Position numbers and translations under genes: made by a program. From NCBI RefSeq assembly GCF_029989365.1, contig NZ_JAPRAQ010000035.1:1-64000 (forward strand): a DNA stretch of 64,000 nt, read 5' to 3'. Positions 39,176 through 48,015 of the stretch are shown in pieces (the first letter of the stretch is position 1; each line of letters starts with the position of its first letter). This DNA comes from Bradyrhizobium sp. Arg816 (GTDB lineage: Bacteria > Pseudomonadota > Alphaproteobacteria > Rhizobiales > Xanthobacteraceae). A model generated the notes under the pieces. The model saw only the letters and a program-made list of their open reading frames with translations. It made no database searches and was not told the origin of the DNA.

Positions 39176-40960
39176 ATGGAGCGGCCGGTTCGGCTTGAAC
39201 GTAGACTAGCAGCGATAATGGCCGCTGACGTGGCGGGATATTCGCGGCTGATGCACCATGACGAAGAAGCAACCCATGCCCTAATGACAACCCTCTTTGC
39301 GGAGGGTATCACGCCTGCCATCGCAGAACATGGTGGCCGGGTTGTCAAGAACACCGGCGACGGGTTCTTGGCGGAGTTTCCAAGTGCCGTCGAAGCGGTT
39401 CGCGCCGCCGTTCAGTTTCAAACTCATATTCGAGAGTTCTCGACCACCATCGCCGAAGACCGACGAGCCGTCTTTCGTGTCGGCATCAACGTCGGCGATG
39501 TGATTGTCGAGCCGCATGACGTCTTCGGCGACGGTGTAAATATTGCAGCACGGCTGGAGAGCATCGCTGAGCCCGGGGGCATCTGCATTTCTTATTCAGC
39601 TTACGACCATGTCCGAGGCAAGGTCGGCATTGAGTTTGTCGATCTCGGAGAGCAAAACCTCAAGAATATTGATCGCCCGATCCGAACCTATGCCGCGGCT
39701 TGGGAAGAGCATAGCCTGATTGCACCCGGTGAGCGCGCGAAGGAAAGCCTACCTTCGCCACCTCGCCTTTCTATCGTGGTGCTGCCTTTCGCCAACCTCA
39801 GCGGCGATCCCGCGCAGGATTACTTCGTGGACGGCGTGACTGAGAGCCTGACCACGGACTTATCCCGCATCAGAGGCTCGTTCGTGATCGGCCGCCACAC
39901 CGCATTCACTTACAGAGGCAAAGCGGTCGATCTCAGGCGGATTGGCCGCGAGCTAAACGTGCGCTATGCGCTGGAAGGCTCTGTACAGCGCGGCGACAAT
40001 CGCCTTCGGGTCAACGTCCAACTTGTTGATGCTGAGAGCGGCAATCACCTCTGGGCTGATCGCTTCGATAAGCCCATCGCTGATCTATTCGAAATGCAAG
40101 ACGAAATCGTGTCGCGGGTCGCTCGTACACTGGACACTCAACTTGTTGCGGCCGAGGCCCGGCGGGCGGAGAATTTGCCTCATCCAGATGCGACGGACCT
40201 CTACTTTCAAGGCCGCTCTCGGGCGAACGAAGCGGCTTCTCCCGAGGGATTAATTACAGCGCGCAACTTTTTCGAACGTGCTTTGGTACTCGATCCTCGC
40301 GATGTGCGTGCGCTGGCGGGCCTGGCAGGCGTTGATCTGACAATAGGTGCCGATCATTTTATGGAGGATCGAACCCCTCTCCTTTCGACAGCCGAAGCGA
40401 ATGCGATCAAGGCCGTTTCATTATCCCCGGATTACGCGGTAGCCCGCTTTGTCTTGGGCTCTGTCTACATTTGCACAAACCGCGCAGATAAAGGAATTTC
40501 CGAATGTGAAATGGCATTGAACCTTGATCGGAATTTTGCCAATGCACACGCTGCCATCAGCTTGGCGAAATACTACATGGGCCGCGCCGCCGAGAGTGAA
40601 AATCACATACGCGAGGCTTTTCGTTTATCCCCGCGGGACGCCCAGAGCTATCGCTGGATGCATTTTGCTGGCCTTGCCAAGTTACAACTTGGCGCGGATG
40701 TCGAAGCAGTCGATTGGCTTAGGCGAAGCATCGAGGTGAACCGGAATTCTCCAAATACCTACTTCGTACTTGGGGGCGCACTGGGCTTGCTTGGCGCGGT
40801 TGATGACGCGAGAGCGGCCACAATCGCAGGACTGGCCTTTGTTCCTGACTTCACTATCCGCCGCCTACGCTCCGCCAAATTCAGCGACAATCCGACTTAT
40901 CTTGCGGGGCGCGAGCGCATTTGTGAGGGGATGCGGATCGCTGGCGTACCGGAGGGGTAG
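39176..40960 (+). CDS. Class III adenylate/guanylate cyclase with TolB-like domain and TPR repeats
   Basis: This 594-residue protein has an N-terminal class III cyclase domain (ERRLAAIMAADVAGYSRLM with metal-binding Asp, then KNTGDGFLAEF with the second metal site, and GDGVNIAARLE; about residues 5-180). A TolB-N/FlgO-like segment follows (LPFANLSGDPAQDYFVDGVTESL... to about 340), then several TPR motifs (about 360-570). An earlier in-frame TTG at 39062 is less likely than ATG 39176. Codon use is more AT-rich than the neighbours. The gene is bracketed by 40-bp direct repeats, so horizontal acquisition is suspected. cAMP production is inferred. Confidence 0.88.
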   Translation: MERPVRLERRLAAIMAADVAGYSRLMHHDEEATHALMTTLFAEGITPAIAEHGGRVVKNTGDGFLAEFPSAVEAVRAAVQFQTHIREFSTTIAEDRRAVFRVGINVGDVIVEPHDVFGDGVNIAARLESIAEPGGICISYSAYDHVRGKVGIEFVDLGEQNLKNIDRPIRTYAAAWEEHSLIAPGERAKESLPSPPRLSIVVLPFANLSGDPAQDYFVDGVTESLTTDLSRIRGSFVIGRHTAFTYRGKAVDLRRIGRELNVRYALEGSVQRGDNRLRVNVQLVDAESGNHLWADRFDKPIADLFEMQDEIVSRVARTLDTQLVAAEARRAENLPHPDATDLYFQGRSRANEAASPEGLITARNFFERALVLDPRDVRALAGLAGVDLTIGADHFMEDRTPLLSTAEANAIKAVSLSPDYAVARFVLGSVYICTNRADKGISECEMALNLDRNFANAHAAISLAKYYMGRAAESENHIREAFRLSPRDAQSYRWMHFAGLAKLQLGADVEAVDWLRRSIEVNRNSPNTYFVLGGALGLLGAVDDARAATIAGLAFVPDFTIRRLRSAKFSDNPTYLAGRERICEGMRIAGVPEG

Positions 40961-41086
40961 CGCATCGGCGGCCTTGAGGCGGGCCTCCATAGCCGACAAG
41001 CCGTCCTTGCCCGTGCCTTGGCTGGACCAAGGCCAATCTCTCTGCGCCTGCTAACGGTCTTCAACGAACAGCAGCGGGGTTATCCC

Positions 41087-41126
41087 GCGACTGTGGTGAC
41101 GCCAGTCGCGCCTTACTTTTGTCTGA
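41087..41126 (+). repeat. 40-bp direct repeat, right copy
   Basis: Differs from 38689-38728 at two positions only and retains the GCGACTG/CAGTCGC hairpin and T-run, but lacks the two upstream hairpins of the small RNA. It is the outer boundary of the cyclase-containing segment. Confidence 0.8.
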
Positions 41127-41129
41127 GCC

Positions 41130-41744
41130 TCACTTCGCTTTCCCCGCGAGCCAGTCCCGCCCCTCGCCATAGAGCTTCTCGACCTCAGGCCCGGTCAGGC
41201 CCGGCATGTCGCGCTTGACCTTGTAGCCGATCAGCTCCTGCATGTAGGCGAGGTGACGGTAGCCTTCGGGCAGTGCGGCGAGCGCTTTTTGGTCGAGTTG
41301 AAGCGTTGCGGCGGGATCGACCGGGTCGATCCGGTCCTTCTCGTAGATCGGCTGGCGGCGGACGATGCCCCATTTGCCAATACCTGATTGGTCATGCCGC
41401 TTCTCCAGGAAATCGTAGAAGCGCCCGGTGCAGACGACGTCGCAGAGCACGTCATGTACCGGGGCACGCTGCGAGATCGTCATCTTGGTCTGCGCAATGG
41501 CGCGCGCGCCTGCGAGATCGATGCTGGTGCCGCCGAGGAAATGCAGAATGCGCACCCCCTTGGCAAACCCCTCCTGGCTGACCCGCATGAAATCCCGCGC
41601 CGGCCCCTGAAACCAGGTGGCGGACATCCATCCCTCTTCATGCCAGACCGTGGCAAAGCGCTCCCAGTCGCCGGCGTCGCGCCACACCGCCCAATTCTCG
41701 ACGAGGTCGCGGATGGCGAGGCGATCGAGGAGTTGCTGGTCCAT
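41130..41744 (-). CDS. NTF2/SnoaL-like fold protein
   Basis: This 204-residue protein has an N-terminal SnoaL-like half: LLDRLAIRDLVENWAVWRDAGDWERFATVWHEEGWM, the usual helix-turn-helix start of this cone-shaped fold, then beta strands HFLGGTSIDLAGARAIAQTKM. A C-terminal extension after residue 140 is unrelated to the core. The family includes ketosteroid-isomerase-like and ring-cleaving enzymes, so no reaction can be assigned. Confidence 0.78.
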   Translation of the reverse strand: MDQQLLDRLAIRDLVENWAVWRDAGDWERFATVWHEEGWMSATWFQGPARDFMRVSQEGFAKGVRILHFLGGTSIDLAGARAIAQTKMTISQRAPVHDVLCDVVCTGRFYDFLEKRHDQSGIGKWGIVRRQPIYEKDRIDPVDPAATLQLDQKALAALPEGYRHLAYMQELIGYKVKRDMPGLTGPEVEKLYGEGRDWLAGKAK

Positions 41745-41923
41745 GATGAAAAATCCCCTGGCGGCTCGAGGTTGCGACTGATGTCATCGACCCGACGTAT
41801 GAACGAGGCAATTTGGCCGCCGTCAAGCGGGCTTCCCGGCCCTTCGAATTGCCCACAGCCGCGTGAACGCGATACGGGTAGCGAGCCTTGCAATCAACCT
41901 GACCGCGATTAGTATCCGCACCG

Positions 41924-42715
41924 ATGCAGATGAAATTCCCCTTGGTGGCCGCACTTCTCGGATGGTTGGCGGCGTTCCCCGCACATGCGCAGACTGAACC
42001 GCAGAGCGAGACCGTCAAAGCCTGGAAGGCGAAACTGACGGCCCACATTGTCCGCAACAGGGACTTGCCGCCTGAAGGGCGGGGACAAACCGGTGAGGCC
42101 AAGGTCGCATTCGGCATTGACCGGTTTGGCAAGTTGATCTGGCGGGCACTGGCTATGAGCGCCGGCTCCCGGCCGCTCGATGTTGCTGCGCTGGATATCA
42201 TCGCCCGCGTCCAGCCGTTTCCGGTGCCGCCTCCGGAGTTGAAGGAGACCTCGCTCACCTTGACCGTGCCGATTGCCTTCAATGGCCGTCAATTCGAGGT
42301 GCCATCTCCTGGTTTAGAGCTGAGCAAGCCGGATCCCGCCTCGGGCCCACCCGATGCCATGGCCGTCTGGCGCAAGGAGGTTACCGAGCGTGTATGGCGC
42401 AACGGGACGTTTCCTCCGGGGGCAATCGGCCAGCGCGGCGATGCCGGAGTCACATTTGTAGTGAACCGCTCGGGCAAATTGATCTCGAGCGCTCTGGTGG
42501 AAAGTACAGGATCTCCGCTTCTCGATGCAGCAGCTCTCAAGATGGTGGAGCGAAGCGAGCCATTTCCGAATCCGCCTTCCGACGCGAAGGAGGACCTCCA
42601 AAGGGTTACCGTGTTCATGACGCTCGACGGAACGCCACGCAACGGCGGGCTCGGGCCATGGGAGGACGAGACCAAGGTAAAGGCCAAGCTCAACAGTATC
42701 TGCCGCGGTTGCTAA
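41924..42715 (+). CDS. Exported protein with two TonB C-terminal domains
   Basis: This 263-residue protein has a cleavable signal peptide (cleavage near AHAQ-TEPQ) followed by two homologous TonB_C units. Unit 1 (about 32-115) is AHIVRNRDLPPEGRGQTGEAKVAFGIDRFGKL; unit 2 (about 147-230) is ERVWRNGTFPPGAIGQRGDAGVTFVVNRSGKL. A true TonB would have an N-terminal anchor and Pro-rich spacer and one such domain. Here there is no anchor, so it is probably a periplasmic binding module rather than an energy transducer. Function unknown. Confidence 0.8.
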   Translation: MQMKFPLVAALLGWLAAFPAHAQTEPQSETVKAWKAKLTAHIVRNRDLPPEGRGQTGEAKVAFGIDRFGKLIWRALAMSAGSRPLDVAALDIIARVQPFPVPPPELKETSLTLTVPIAFNGRQFEVPSPGLELSKPDPASGPPDAMAVWRKEVTERVWRNGTFPPGAIGQRGDAGVTFVVNRSGKLISSALVESTGSPLLDAAALKMVERSEPFPNPPSDAKEDLQRVTVFMTLDGTPRNGGLGPWEDETKVKAKLNSICRGC

Positions 42716-42737
42716 CGCCGGACGCCGGCAATCAAAA

Positions 42738-42765
42738 ACGGCGCGCCTTGCGACGCGCCGTCTTC
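42738..42765. terminator. Terminator between the TonB_C protein gene and phyR
   Basis: ACGGCGCG (42738-42745) pairs with CGCGCCGT (42754-42761) around an 8-base loop, with A-rich and T-containing flanks on the two sides (AAAAA before, CTTCT after). It lies between convergent genes. Confidence 0.6.
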
Positions 42766-42783
42766 TGGTTCGAGGAAGTCTCG

Positions 42784-43590
42784 TTACGCCGCCGGCGCCT
42801 TCGGCGTGCGGTTGCGCGAGTTGCGCTGGAAGAACAGCGCCTGGCTCGCCACCGCCGACACCATCGCGGGCTGGAACGGCTTTGAGATCAGGAAAGCCGG
42901 CTCGGGGCGCTCGCCGGTCAGGAAGCGCTCCGGATAGGCGGTGATGAACACCACCGGCACCTCGAAGGTGCGGAGCAGCTCATTGACGGCGTCCAGACCC
43001 GACGAGCCGTCGGCGAGCTGGATGTCGGCGAGGATCAGGCCCGGCCGCTTGTTCTTGGCCAGCGCCACCGCATCGGCATGGGTGCGCGCGACGCCGACGA
43101 CATTGTGACCGAGATTCTTCACCAGGCTCTCGAGGTCCATGGCGATGAAGGTCTCGTCCTCGATGATCAGCACGTCGGTCGCGATCTCGGCCGCCATCTC
43201 GCGTCCCGCGGCATCGGCAAGCCGCCGCGTCTCGGCGACGTCGGTGCCGAGGATGTAGCCGACTTCCTCTTCCGAGAATCCTTCGAGCGAGAGCAGCAGG
43301 AACGCCTGCCGCGGCAGCGGCGTGATGTTCGACAGCCGCCGCTCCGGCGGCATCGGCAAGGTCGTCACCTCGGCATCGTCGTTGACGGAGACCGAATTCC
43401 AGATCTGGGTGAACAGCCGGAACAGGCCGGCGCGCGGACCATGGCTCTCGTCGAGCACGGACGGATCTCCGAGCATCGCTTCCAACATGGCTGCGACATA
43501 GGCGTCACCGGAGGCCTGGCTGCCCGTCAGGGCGCGCGCGTACCGGCGCAACAACGGCAAGTGTTCAGCAACAAGCTGCGAACGGGACAT
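42784..43590 (-). CDS. phyR: General stress response anti-anti-sigma regulator PhyR
   Basis: This 268-residue two-domain protein has an N-terminal ECF-sigma-like domain (about 1-130, with LPLLRRYARALTGSQASGDAYV and FLLLSLEGFSEEEVGYILG) and a C-terminal receiver domain (IIEDETFIAMDLESL; phosphoacceptor D189 in LILADIQLADGSSG). When phosphorylated it mimics sigma and removes NepR from EcfG. It is divergent from nepR-ecfG, the classic layout. ATG 43590 (MSRSQLV) is chosen. A near-consensus EcfG promoter lies upstream, suggesting feedback. Confidence 0.96.
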   Translation of the reverse strand: MSRSQLVAEHLPLLRRYARALTGSQASGDAYVAAMLEAMLGDPSVLDESHGPRAGLFRLFTQIWNSVSVNDDAEVTTLPMPPERRLSNITPLPRQAFLLLSLEGFSEEEVGYILGTDVAETRRLADAAGREMAAEIATDVLIIEDETFIAMDLESLVKNLGHNVVGVARTHADAVALAKNKRPGLILADIQLADGSSGLDAVNELLRTFEVPVVFITAYPERFLTGERPEPAFLISKPFQPAMVSAVASQALFFQRNSRNRTPKAPAA

Positions 43591-43668
43591 CCCCACTCCA
43601 TTCATCTTCGGGCGACCTTGACGAACCACGCAACAAGCGGGGAGGCCCGGGTTCCCTGCTGGGCTGAC

Positions 43669-43693
43669 TACGCCTCACGCCAACAAAAGTTCC
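43669..43693 (-). promoter_or_regulatory. Near-consensus EcfG promoter of phyR
   Basis: On the minus strand GGAAC (43693-43689), 16 bases, then CGTA (43672-43669): one mismatch to the CGTT -10. It would start transcription about 70 nt before phyR. Confidence 0.5.
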
Positions 43694-43809
43694 GCTTATC
43701 TGGGAACTTTTTGTCGAACCTCGAATTGTGCCTATCCAGGGAACGGCTCCCGGTTGAGAGAACTTCTCGATTTTACAGTTACTTAACTCGGGGAAACGTG
43801 GAACAGGTC

Positions 43810-44043
43810 ATGAAAGATCTCAAGTCTCAAGCCAGCAAAAGCACGACCCCCGGCAAGGGAGGCCTCACTCCGGAAATCCAGTCCCGGATCGGCCACCAGC
43901 TGCGCGCCATGTACGACGACGTGGTGCGGCAGGGGGTTCCGGACCGGTTCGCGGAACTGATCAAGAAGCTTGATGCGCCGGGAGGCGCACCCCAAGTGGA
44001 ACCTGACAGGGGCTCCAACGACAACAACAATGGGAGGGATTAA
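43810..44043 (+). CDS. nepR: Anti-sigma factor NepR
   Basis: This 77-residue protein binds and inhibits EcfG until PhyR sequesters it. The conserved NepR core is present: LTPEIQSRIGHQLRAMYDDVVRQGVPDRFAELIKKLD (about residues 19-55), flanked by disordered ends. A GTG four codons upstream (43798), with GGGG before it, is an alternative start. The stop TAA overlaps the EcfG ATG as TAATG, so the two are translationally coupled. Confidence 0.92.
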   Translation: MKDLKSQASKSTTPGKGGLTPEIQSRIGHQLRAMYDDVVRQGVPDRFAELIKKLDAPGGAPQVEPDRGSNDNNNGRD

Positions 44044-44591
44044 TGCCTCTCACGGACTCCCTACGTGACGACATCCTCGCGGCCGTGCCCAGTCTGCGCG
44101 CGTTCGCGATCTCGCTGAGCGGCAATGCGGATCGCGCCGACGATCTGGTGCAGGAAACGCTTCTGCGTGCGCTCGCCAACATCGACTCGTTCCAGCCCGG
44201 CTCGAACCTGCCGGCGTGGCTGTTCACGATCCTGCGCAACCTGTTCCGCTCCGACTATCGCAAGCGGCGGCGGGAGGTGGAGGATGCCGAGGGCAACTAT
44301 GCCAAGACGCTGAAGACGCAGCCGTCGCAGAACGCGCATCTCGAGTTCGAGGAGTTCCGCGGCGCGCTCGAGAAGCTTCCGCAGGACCAGCGCGAGGCGC
44401 TGATCCTGGTCGGCGCCTCCGGCTTCTCATATGAGGACGCAGCTTCGATCTGCGGCTGTGCCGTCGGCACGATCAAGAGCCGCGTCAATCGCGCGCGCTC
44501 GAAGCTTGCTGCGCTACTTTATGTCGATGGCGCCGAGGACTTCGGGCCCGACGAGACCGTGCGCGCCGTGATCGGCGGCAGCGGCGGATAA
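44043..44591 (+). CDS. ecfG: General stress ECF sigma factor EcfG
   Basis: This 182-residue group ECF15 sigma factor has region 2 (DLVQETLLRALANIDSFQPGSNLPAWLFTILRNLFRSDYRK, about 35-75) and region 4 (LPQDQREALILVGASGFSYEDAASICGCAVGTIKSRVNRARSKL, about 113-156). It directs RNA polymerase to GGAAC-N16/17-CGTT promoters. Two perfect and one imperfect such sites occur in this window. Coupled to nepR and divergent from phyR. Confidence 0.96.
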   Translation: MPLTDSLRDDILAAVPSLRAFAISLSGNADRADDLVQETLLRALANIDSFQPGSNLPAWLFTILRNLFRSDYRKRRREVEDAEGNYAKTLKTQPSQNAHLEFEEFRGALEKLPQDQREALILVGASGFSYEDAASICGCAVGTIKSRVNRARSKLAALLYVDGAEDFGPDETVRAVIGGSGG

Positions 44592-44622
44592 CGGCCCCGT
44601 CAACCGGACCGAGACGAATGTG

Positions 44623-44652
44623 AAGGCGGCCGTTTCTGCGGCCGCCTTTGCG
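44623..44652 (+). terminator. Terminator of nepR-ecfG
   Basis: AAGGCGGCCG (44623-44632) pairs with CGGCCGCCTT (44639-44648) around a 6-base loop, followed by TGCG. A strong stem shortly after the ecfG stop and just before the convergent nitroreductase gene. Confidence 0.65.
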
Positions 44653-44659
44653 CGTCTAA

Positions 44660-45361
44660 TTACTCTTCGACGAACGTCACCGTGTCGGCAACACTCGCGC
44701 GCGAGGTCCGGTAGCTGTTGACCTTGTGGGCGTCGTCGGCATAGCCGAACGAGATGCCGCAGACCACACGGCGGTCGTCGGGCAGATTGAAGTGGCGGCG
44801 GATCAGCCCGGAATGGCGCGCGAGCGCCGCCTGCGGGATGGTGCCGAGCCCGAGCGCCTGCGCGGCCAGCATGAAATTCGAGACATAGGCGCCGCAATCG
44901 ATCGCACCGTAGATGCCGAGCGGCTCGTTGGTGTGAATGATCGCGACATGCGGCGCGCCGAAGAAATTGTAGTTCTCCAGCGCCTGTTTTGCGTAGGCGC
45001 CTCTGTCGCCGCGCACGATGCCGAGCGTGTTGTAGAGCTGAAAACCGCTCTCGCGGCGGCGCTCGAGATAGACGCCGACATATTCGCGCGGCGGGGTGAA
45101 GTCGTAATCGTCACCCAATCCGCCCGATGCTTCCCGGTAGATCGCCTGGCGGAAGCGCTCCTTGGCCGCACCGCTGGCGATGATGACCTGCCAGGGCTGG
45201 CTGTTGCACCAGGACGCGGTGCGCTGCGCGGTGGCCAGCACATGCTCGATGGTCGCGCGGTCGACCTCCTTGGCCAAGAAGGCGCGGACGGAGTAGCGCT
45301 CGTTGAGGAGCTCCTCGAGCACGCCGATACGGTCCTGGGTCTGGCTCACTTTTGCATCCAT
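44660..45361 (-). CDS. Nitroreductase family protein
   Basis: This 233-residue FMN-dependent oxidoreductase has the N-terminal RYSVRAFLAKEVDRATIEHVLATAQRTASWCNSQPW block, typical of the family, and the late GLGTIPQAALARHSGLIRRHFNLPDDRRVVCGISFGYAD block. It would reduce nitroaromatics or quinones with NAD(P)H; the physiological substrate is unknown. Convergent with ecfG. Confidence 0.9.
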   Translation of the reverse strand: MDAKVSQTQDRIGVLEELLNERYSVRAFLAKEVDRATIEHVLATAQRTASWCNSQPWQVIIASGAAKERFRQAIYREASGGLGDDYDFTPPREYVGVYLERRRESGFQLYNTLGIVRGDRGAYAKQALENYNFFGAPHVAIIHTNEPLGIYGAIDCGAYVSNFMLAAQALGLGTIPQAALARHSGLIRRHFNLPDDRRVVCGISFGYADDAHKVNSYRTSRASVADTVTFVEE

Positions 45362-45383
45362 GAATTGGCTCGCGCTCTTCTCC

Positions 45384-45477
45384 TAGGGTGGGCAAAGGCG
45401 CGATAGCGCCGTGCCCACCGACAACTTACCCCGGCGCATCTGCATATGGTGGGCACGCTTCGTTTGGCCCACCCTAC
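45384..45477. repeat. Interspersed palindromic repeat (TAGGGTGGGC type)
   Basis: TAGGGTGGGCAAAGGCG and its inverted copy CGTTTGGCCCACCCTA frame nested GGCGCGATAGCGCC and GTGCCCACC / GGTGGGCAC arms. It lies between the nitroreductase and acyl-CoA dehydrogenase genes and belongs to a common bradyrhizobial repeat class. Confidence 0.8.
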
Positions 45478-45498
45478 GAGATACAGCGAGAGGTTGGA

Positions 45499-46743
45499 TC
45501 ACCGCCCCTTGGTCGGGATCTTGTTATACGGCACGTCCTTGTCGACGCGAATGTCGCCCGGCAATCCCAGCACGCGCTCGGCGATGATGTTGCGCAAGAT
45601 CTCGTCGGTGCCGCCGGCGATGCGCATCGAGGGCGAAGACAGCAGCATCTGCTGGAACTGGCCCTGCACCGTCTCCTCGTCCGCGCCGGTGAGAACACCG
45701 GCCGCGCCCTGGAGGTCCATGGCGTAGGTCGCGATGTCCTGCAGCATCATGCCCGAGACGAGCTTGCCGATCGAATTCTCCGGCCCCGGCCGATCGCCCT
45801 TCGACAGCGCCGAGATCGCGCGGTAGCTGGTGTATTTCAGCCCGCTCGACTTCACTGCCCAGCTCGCGAGCTTCGAGCGCACGGCGGGATCGTCGATGGC
45901 GAGCCCGTCCTCCAGCATCAGATTGGAGCAGAACTCGAACATTTCGGGGACGCCGGTCGCAAGCCGCGAGCCGATCGACATCCGCTCGTTCATCAGCGTC
46001 GTCAGCGACACGCTCCAGCCCTCGCCGACGGCGCCGAGCCGCTGGCTGTCTGATATCACCACATCGGTGAAATAGACCTCGTTGAACTCCTGCATGCCGT
46101 TGGCCTGCTTGATCGGCCGAACCTCGACGCCGGGGCTCTTCATGTCCAGGAAGAACATGGTGAGGCCCTTGTGCTTGGGCACATTCGGATCGGTGCGCGC
46201 GATCAACAAACCATAGTCGGAATAATGCGCACCCGAGGTCCAGATCTTCTGGCCGTTGACGACCCAATTGTCGCCCTTCTTCTCCGCGCGCGTCCGCAGC
46301 CCCGCGACGTCGGAGCCGGCGGACGGTTCGGAGAACAGCTGGCACCAGATCTCCTCGCCGGAGGCGAGCTTCGGCAGATGGCGGCGCTTGGCGTCCTCGC
46401 TGCCAAAAGCCATCACGGTCGGGCCGCACATGCCCTCGCCGATCTGGAACGGCTGCGTCAGCTTGCCGTAGACGCCCTCTTCCTGCTGCCAGATCACGCG
46501 CTCGATCGGCGTGGCGCCGCGCCCGCCATATTCCTTCGGCCAGTGCAGGCAGGCCCAATTGCCCTCGAACTTCTTCTTCTGCCAGGCCTTGCCGACATCG
46601 ACGATGTCATGATGGGCAAGCCGGATGCGGCCGAGCGAGGATTTTGACAGCTCCTGCTCGAACTCTTTCGGCGCGTTGGCGGCGACCCATTTGCGCGCGG
46701 TCTCGCGGAATGCGGCTTCCTGCGGGGTGTCGTCGAAATTCAT
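45499..46743 (-). CDS. Acyl-CoA dehydrogenase family protein (large type, copy A)
   Basis: This 414-residue FAD enzyme has the three ACAD domains: helical N-terminus (MNFDDTPQEAAFRETARKW), middle beta domain with the FAD/substrate block WCQLFSEPSAGSDVAGLRTRAEKKGDNWVVNGQKIWTSGAHYSDY, and C-terminal helices ending GGTDEILRNIIAERVLGLPGD. It would oxidise an acyl-CoA to the 2,3-enoyl-CoA. It is about two thirds identical to the adjacent copy B and last in a run of minus-strand catabolic genes. Confidence 0.9.
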   Translation of the reverse strand: MNFDDTPQEAAFRETARKWVAANAPKEFEQELSKSSLGRIRLAHHDIVDVGKAWQKKKFEGNWACLHWPKEYGGRGATPIERVIWQQEEGVYGKLTQPFQIGEGMCGPTVMAFGSEDAKRRHLPKLASGEEIWCQLFSEPSAGSDVAGLRTRAEKKGDNWVVNGQKIWTSGAHYSDYGLLIARTDPNVPKHKGLTMFFLDMKSPGVEVRPIKQANGMQEFNEVYFTDVVISDSQRLGAVGEGWSVSLTTLMNERMSIGSRLATGVPEMFEFCSNLMLEDGLAIDDPAVRSKLASWAVKSSGLKYTSYRAISALSKGDRPGPENSIGKLVSGMMLQDIATYAMDLQGAAGVLTGADEETVQGQFQQMLLSSPSMRIAGGTDEILRNIIAERVLGLPGDIRVDKDVPYNKIPTKGR

Positions 46744-46752
46744 GGCGGACCT

Positions 46753-48000
46753 CTACCCTCTTCCCTTCGTCGGGATCTTGTTGAACGGCACGTCCTTGTC
46801 GACACGGATATCGCCGGGCAGGCCCAGCACCCGCTCGGCGATGATGTTGCGCATGATCTCGTCGGTGCCGCCTTCGACGCGGGTACCCGGCGCGCGCAGC
46901 AGCATCGCCTGGAAACGGCCGGCGAGTTCGGCATCCTCCGAACCGCTGACCACGCCGCTCGCGCCCTGCAGATCCAGCGCGTAGGTCGCGACGTCCTGGA
47001 CCATCGAGCCCGCGACCAGCTTGCCGATCGAATTCTCCGGCCCCGGTCGCTCACCCCTCGACAGCGCCGAGATCGCGCGCATGCTGGTGTATTTCAGCCC
47101 GCTCGCCTTCACCGCCCAGTTCGCGAGCTTCGAGCGCACCGCACGATCCTCGATCGCCGGGCCGTCATCAAGCATCAGGCTGGAGCAATATTCGAACAGC
47201 TCCGGGAAACCGGTCGAGACGGCCGCGCCGATCGCGCTGCGCTCGTTCATCAGCGTGGTCAGCGAGACGTTCCAGCCGTCACCGACCTCGCCGAGGCGCT
47301 GATGGTCGGGAATGCGGACATTGGTGAAATAGACTTCGTTGAAGTCGGAGGCGCCGCTCGCCTGCTTGATCGGCCGCACCTCGACGCCCGGGCTCTTCAT
47401 GTCCAGGAAGAACATGGTGAGGCCCTTGTGCTTGGGCACGGTCGGATCGGTGCGGGTCAGCAGGATGCCATAGTCGGAATAGTGCGCGCCCGAGGTCCAG
47501 ATCTTCTGGCCGTTGATCACCCAGTCGTCGCCTTCCTTCTCTGCGCGCGTGCGCAGGCCCGCGACGTCGGAGCCGCCGGCCGGCTCGGAGAACAGCTGGC
47601 ACCAGACCTTTTCGCCGGAGGCGAGCGGCGGGAGGTACGTGCGTTTATGCTCCTCGCGCGCGAACGCCATCATGGTCGGCCCGCACATGCCGTGGCCGAT
47701 GATGAACATGCGGGACAGCTGGCCGAACGGCCCTTCTTCCTGCTGCCAGATCACGCGCTCGATCGGCGACGAGCCGCGGCCGCCATACTCCTTCGGCCAG
47801 TGCAGGCAGGCCCAACCGGCATCGGCCTTCTTCTTCTGCCAGGCTTTTGCCACTTCGAGGATGTTGGCGTTCTTGAGCTGGGTGCGGCCCAGCGAGGACT
47901 TGCGCAGCTCTTCCTCGTATTGTTTGGGCGCATTCGCGCCGATCCAGGCGCGGGCGGTGGCGCGGAATTCGGCTTCCTGCGGGGTGTCGTCGAAGTTCAT
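46753..48000 (-). CDS. Acyl-CoA dehydrogenase family protein (large type, copy B)
   Basis: This 415-residue paralogue of copy A has the same blocks (FNFDD-type start, FSEPAGGSDVAGLRTRAEKEGDDWVINGQKIWTSG, and the C-terminal GGTDEIMRNIIAERVLGLPGD). The gene ends 9 nt before copy A starts and follows the small ACAD gene by 15 nt, so the three are one transcription unit. Together they could form heteromeric dehydrogenases like the alpha/beta ACADs of sterol or dicarboxylate breakdown; this is inferred. Confidence 0.9.
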   Translation of the reverse strand: MNFDDTPQEAEFRATARAWIGANAPKQYEEELRKSSLGRTQLKNANILEVAKAWQKKKADAGWACLHWPKEYGGRGSSPIERVIWQQEEGPFGQLSRMFIIGHGMCGPTMMAFAREEHKRTYLPPLASGEKVWCQLFSEPAGGSDVAGLRTRAEKEGDDWVINGQKIWTSGAHYSDYGILLTRTDPTVPKHKGLTMFFLDMKSPGVEVRPIKQASGASDFNEVYFTNVRIPDHQRLGEVGDGWNVSLTTLMNERSAIGAAVSTGFPELFEYCSSLMLDDGPAIEDRAVRSKLANWAVKASGLKYTSMRAISALSRGERPGPENSIGKLVAGSMVQDVATYALDLQGASGVVSGSEDAELAGRFQAMLLRAPGTRVEGGTDEIMRNIIAERVLGLPGDIRVDKDVPFNKIPTKGRG

Positions 48001-48015
48001 GACGTGATCCTTCGC

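Noticed and set aside
43701..43770. EcfG promoter for nepR-ecfG
   Set aside because: GGAAC occurs at 43703 and again near 43741 on the plus strand, but no CGTT-like -10 is found 16-17 bases downstream of either; autoregulation of nepR-ecfG cannot be claimed from this.
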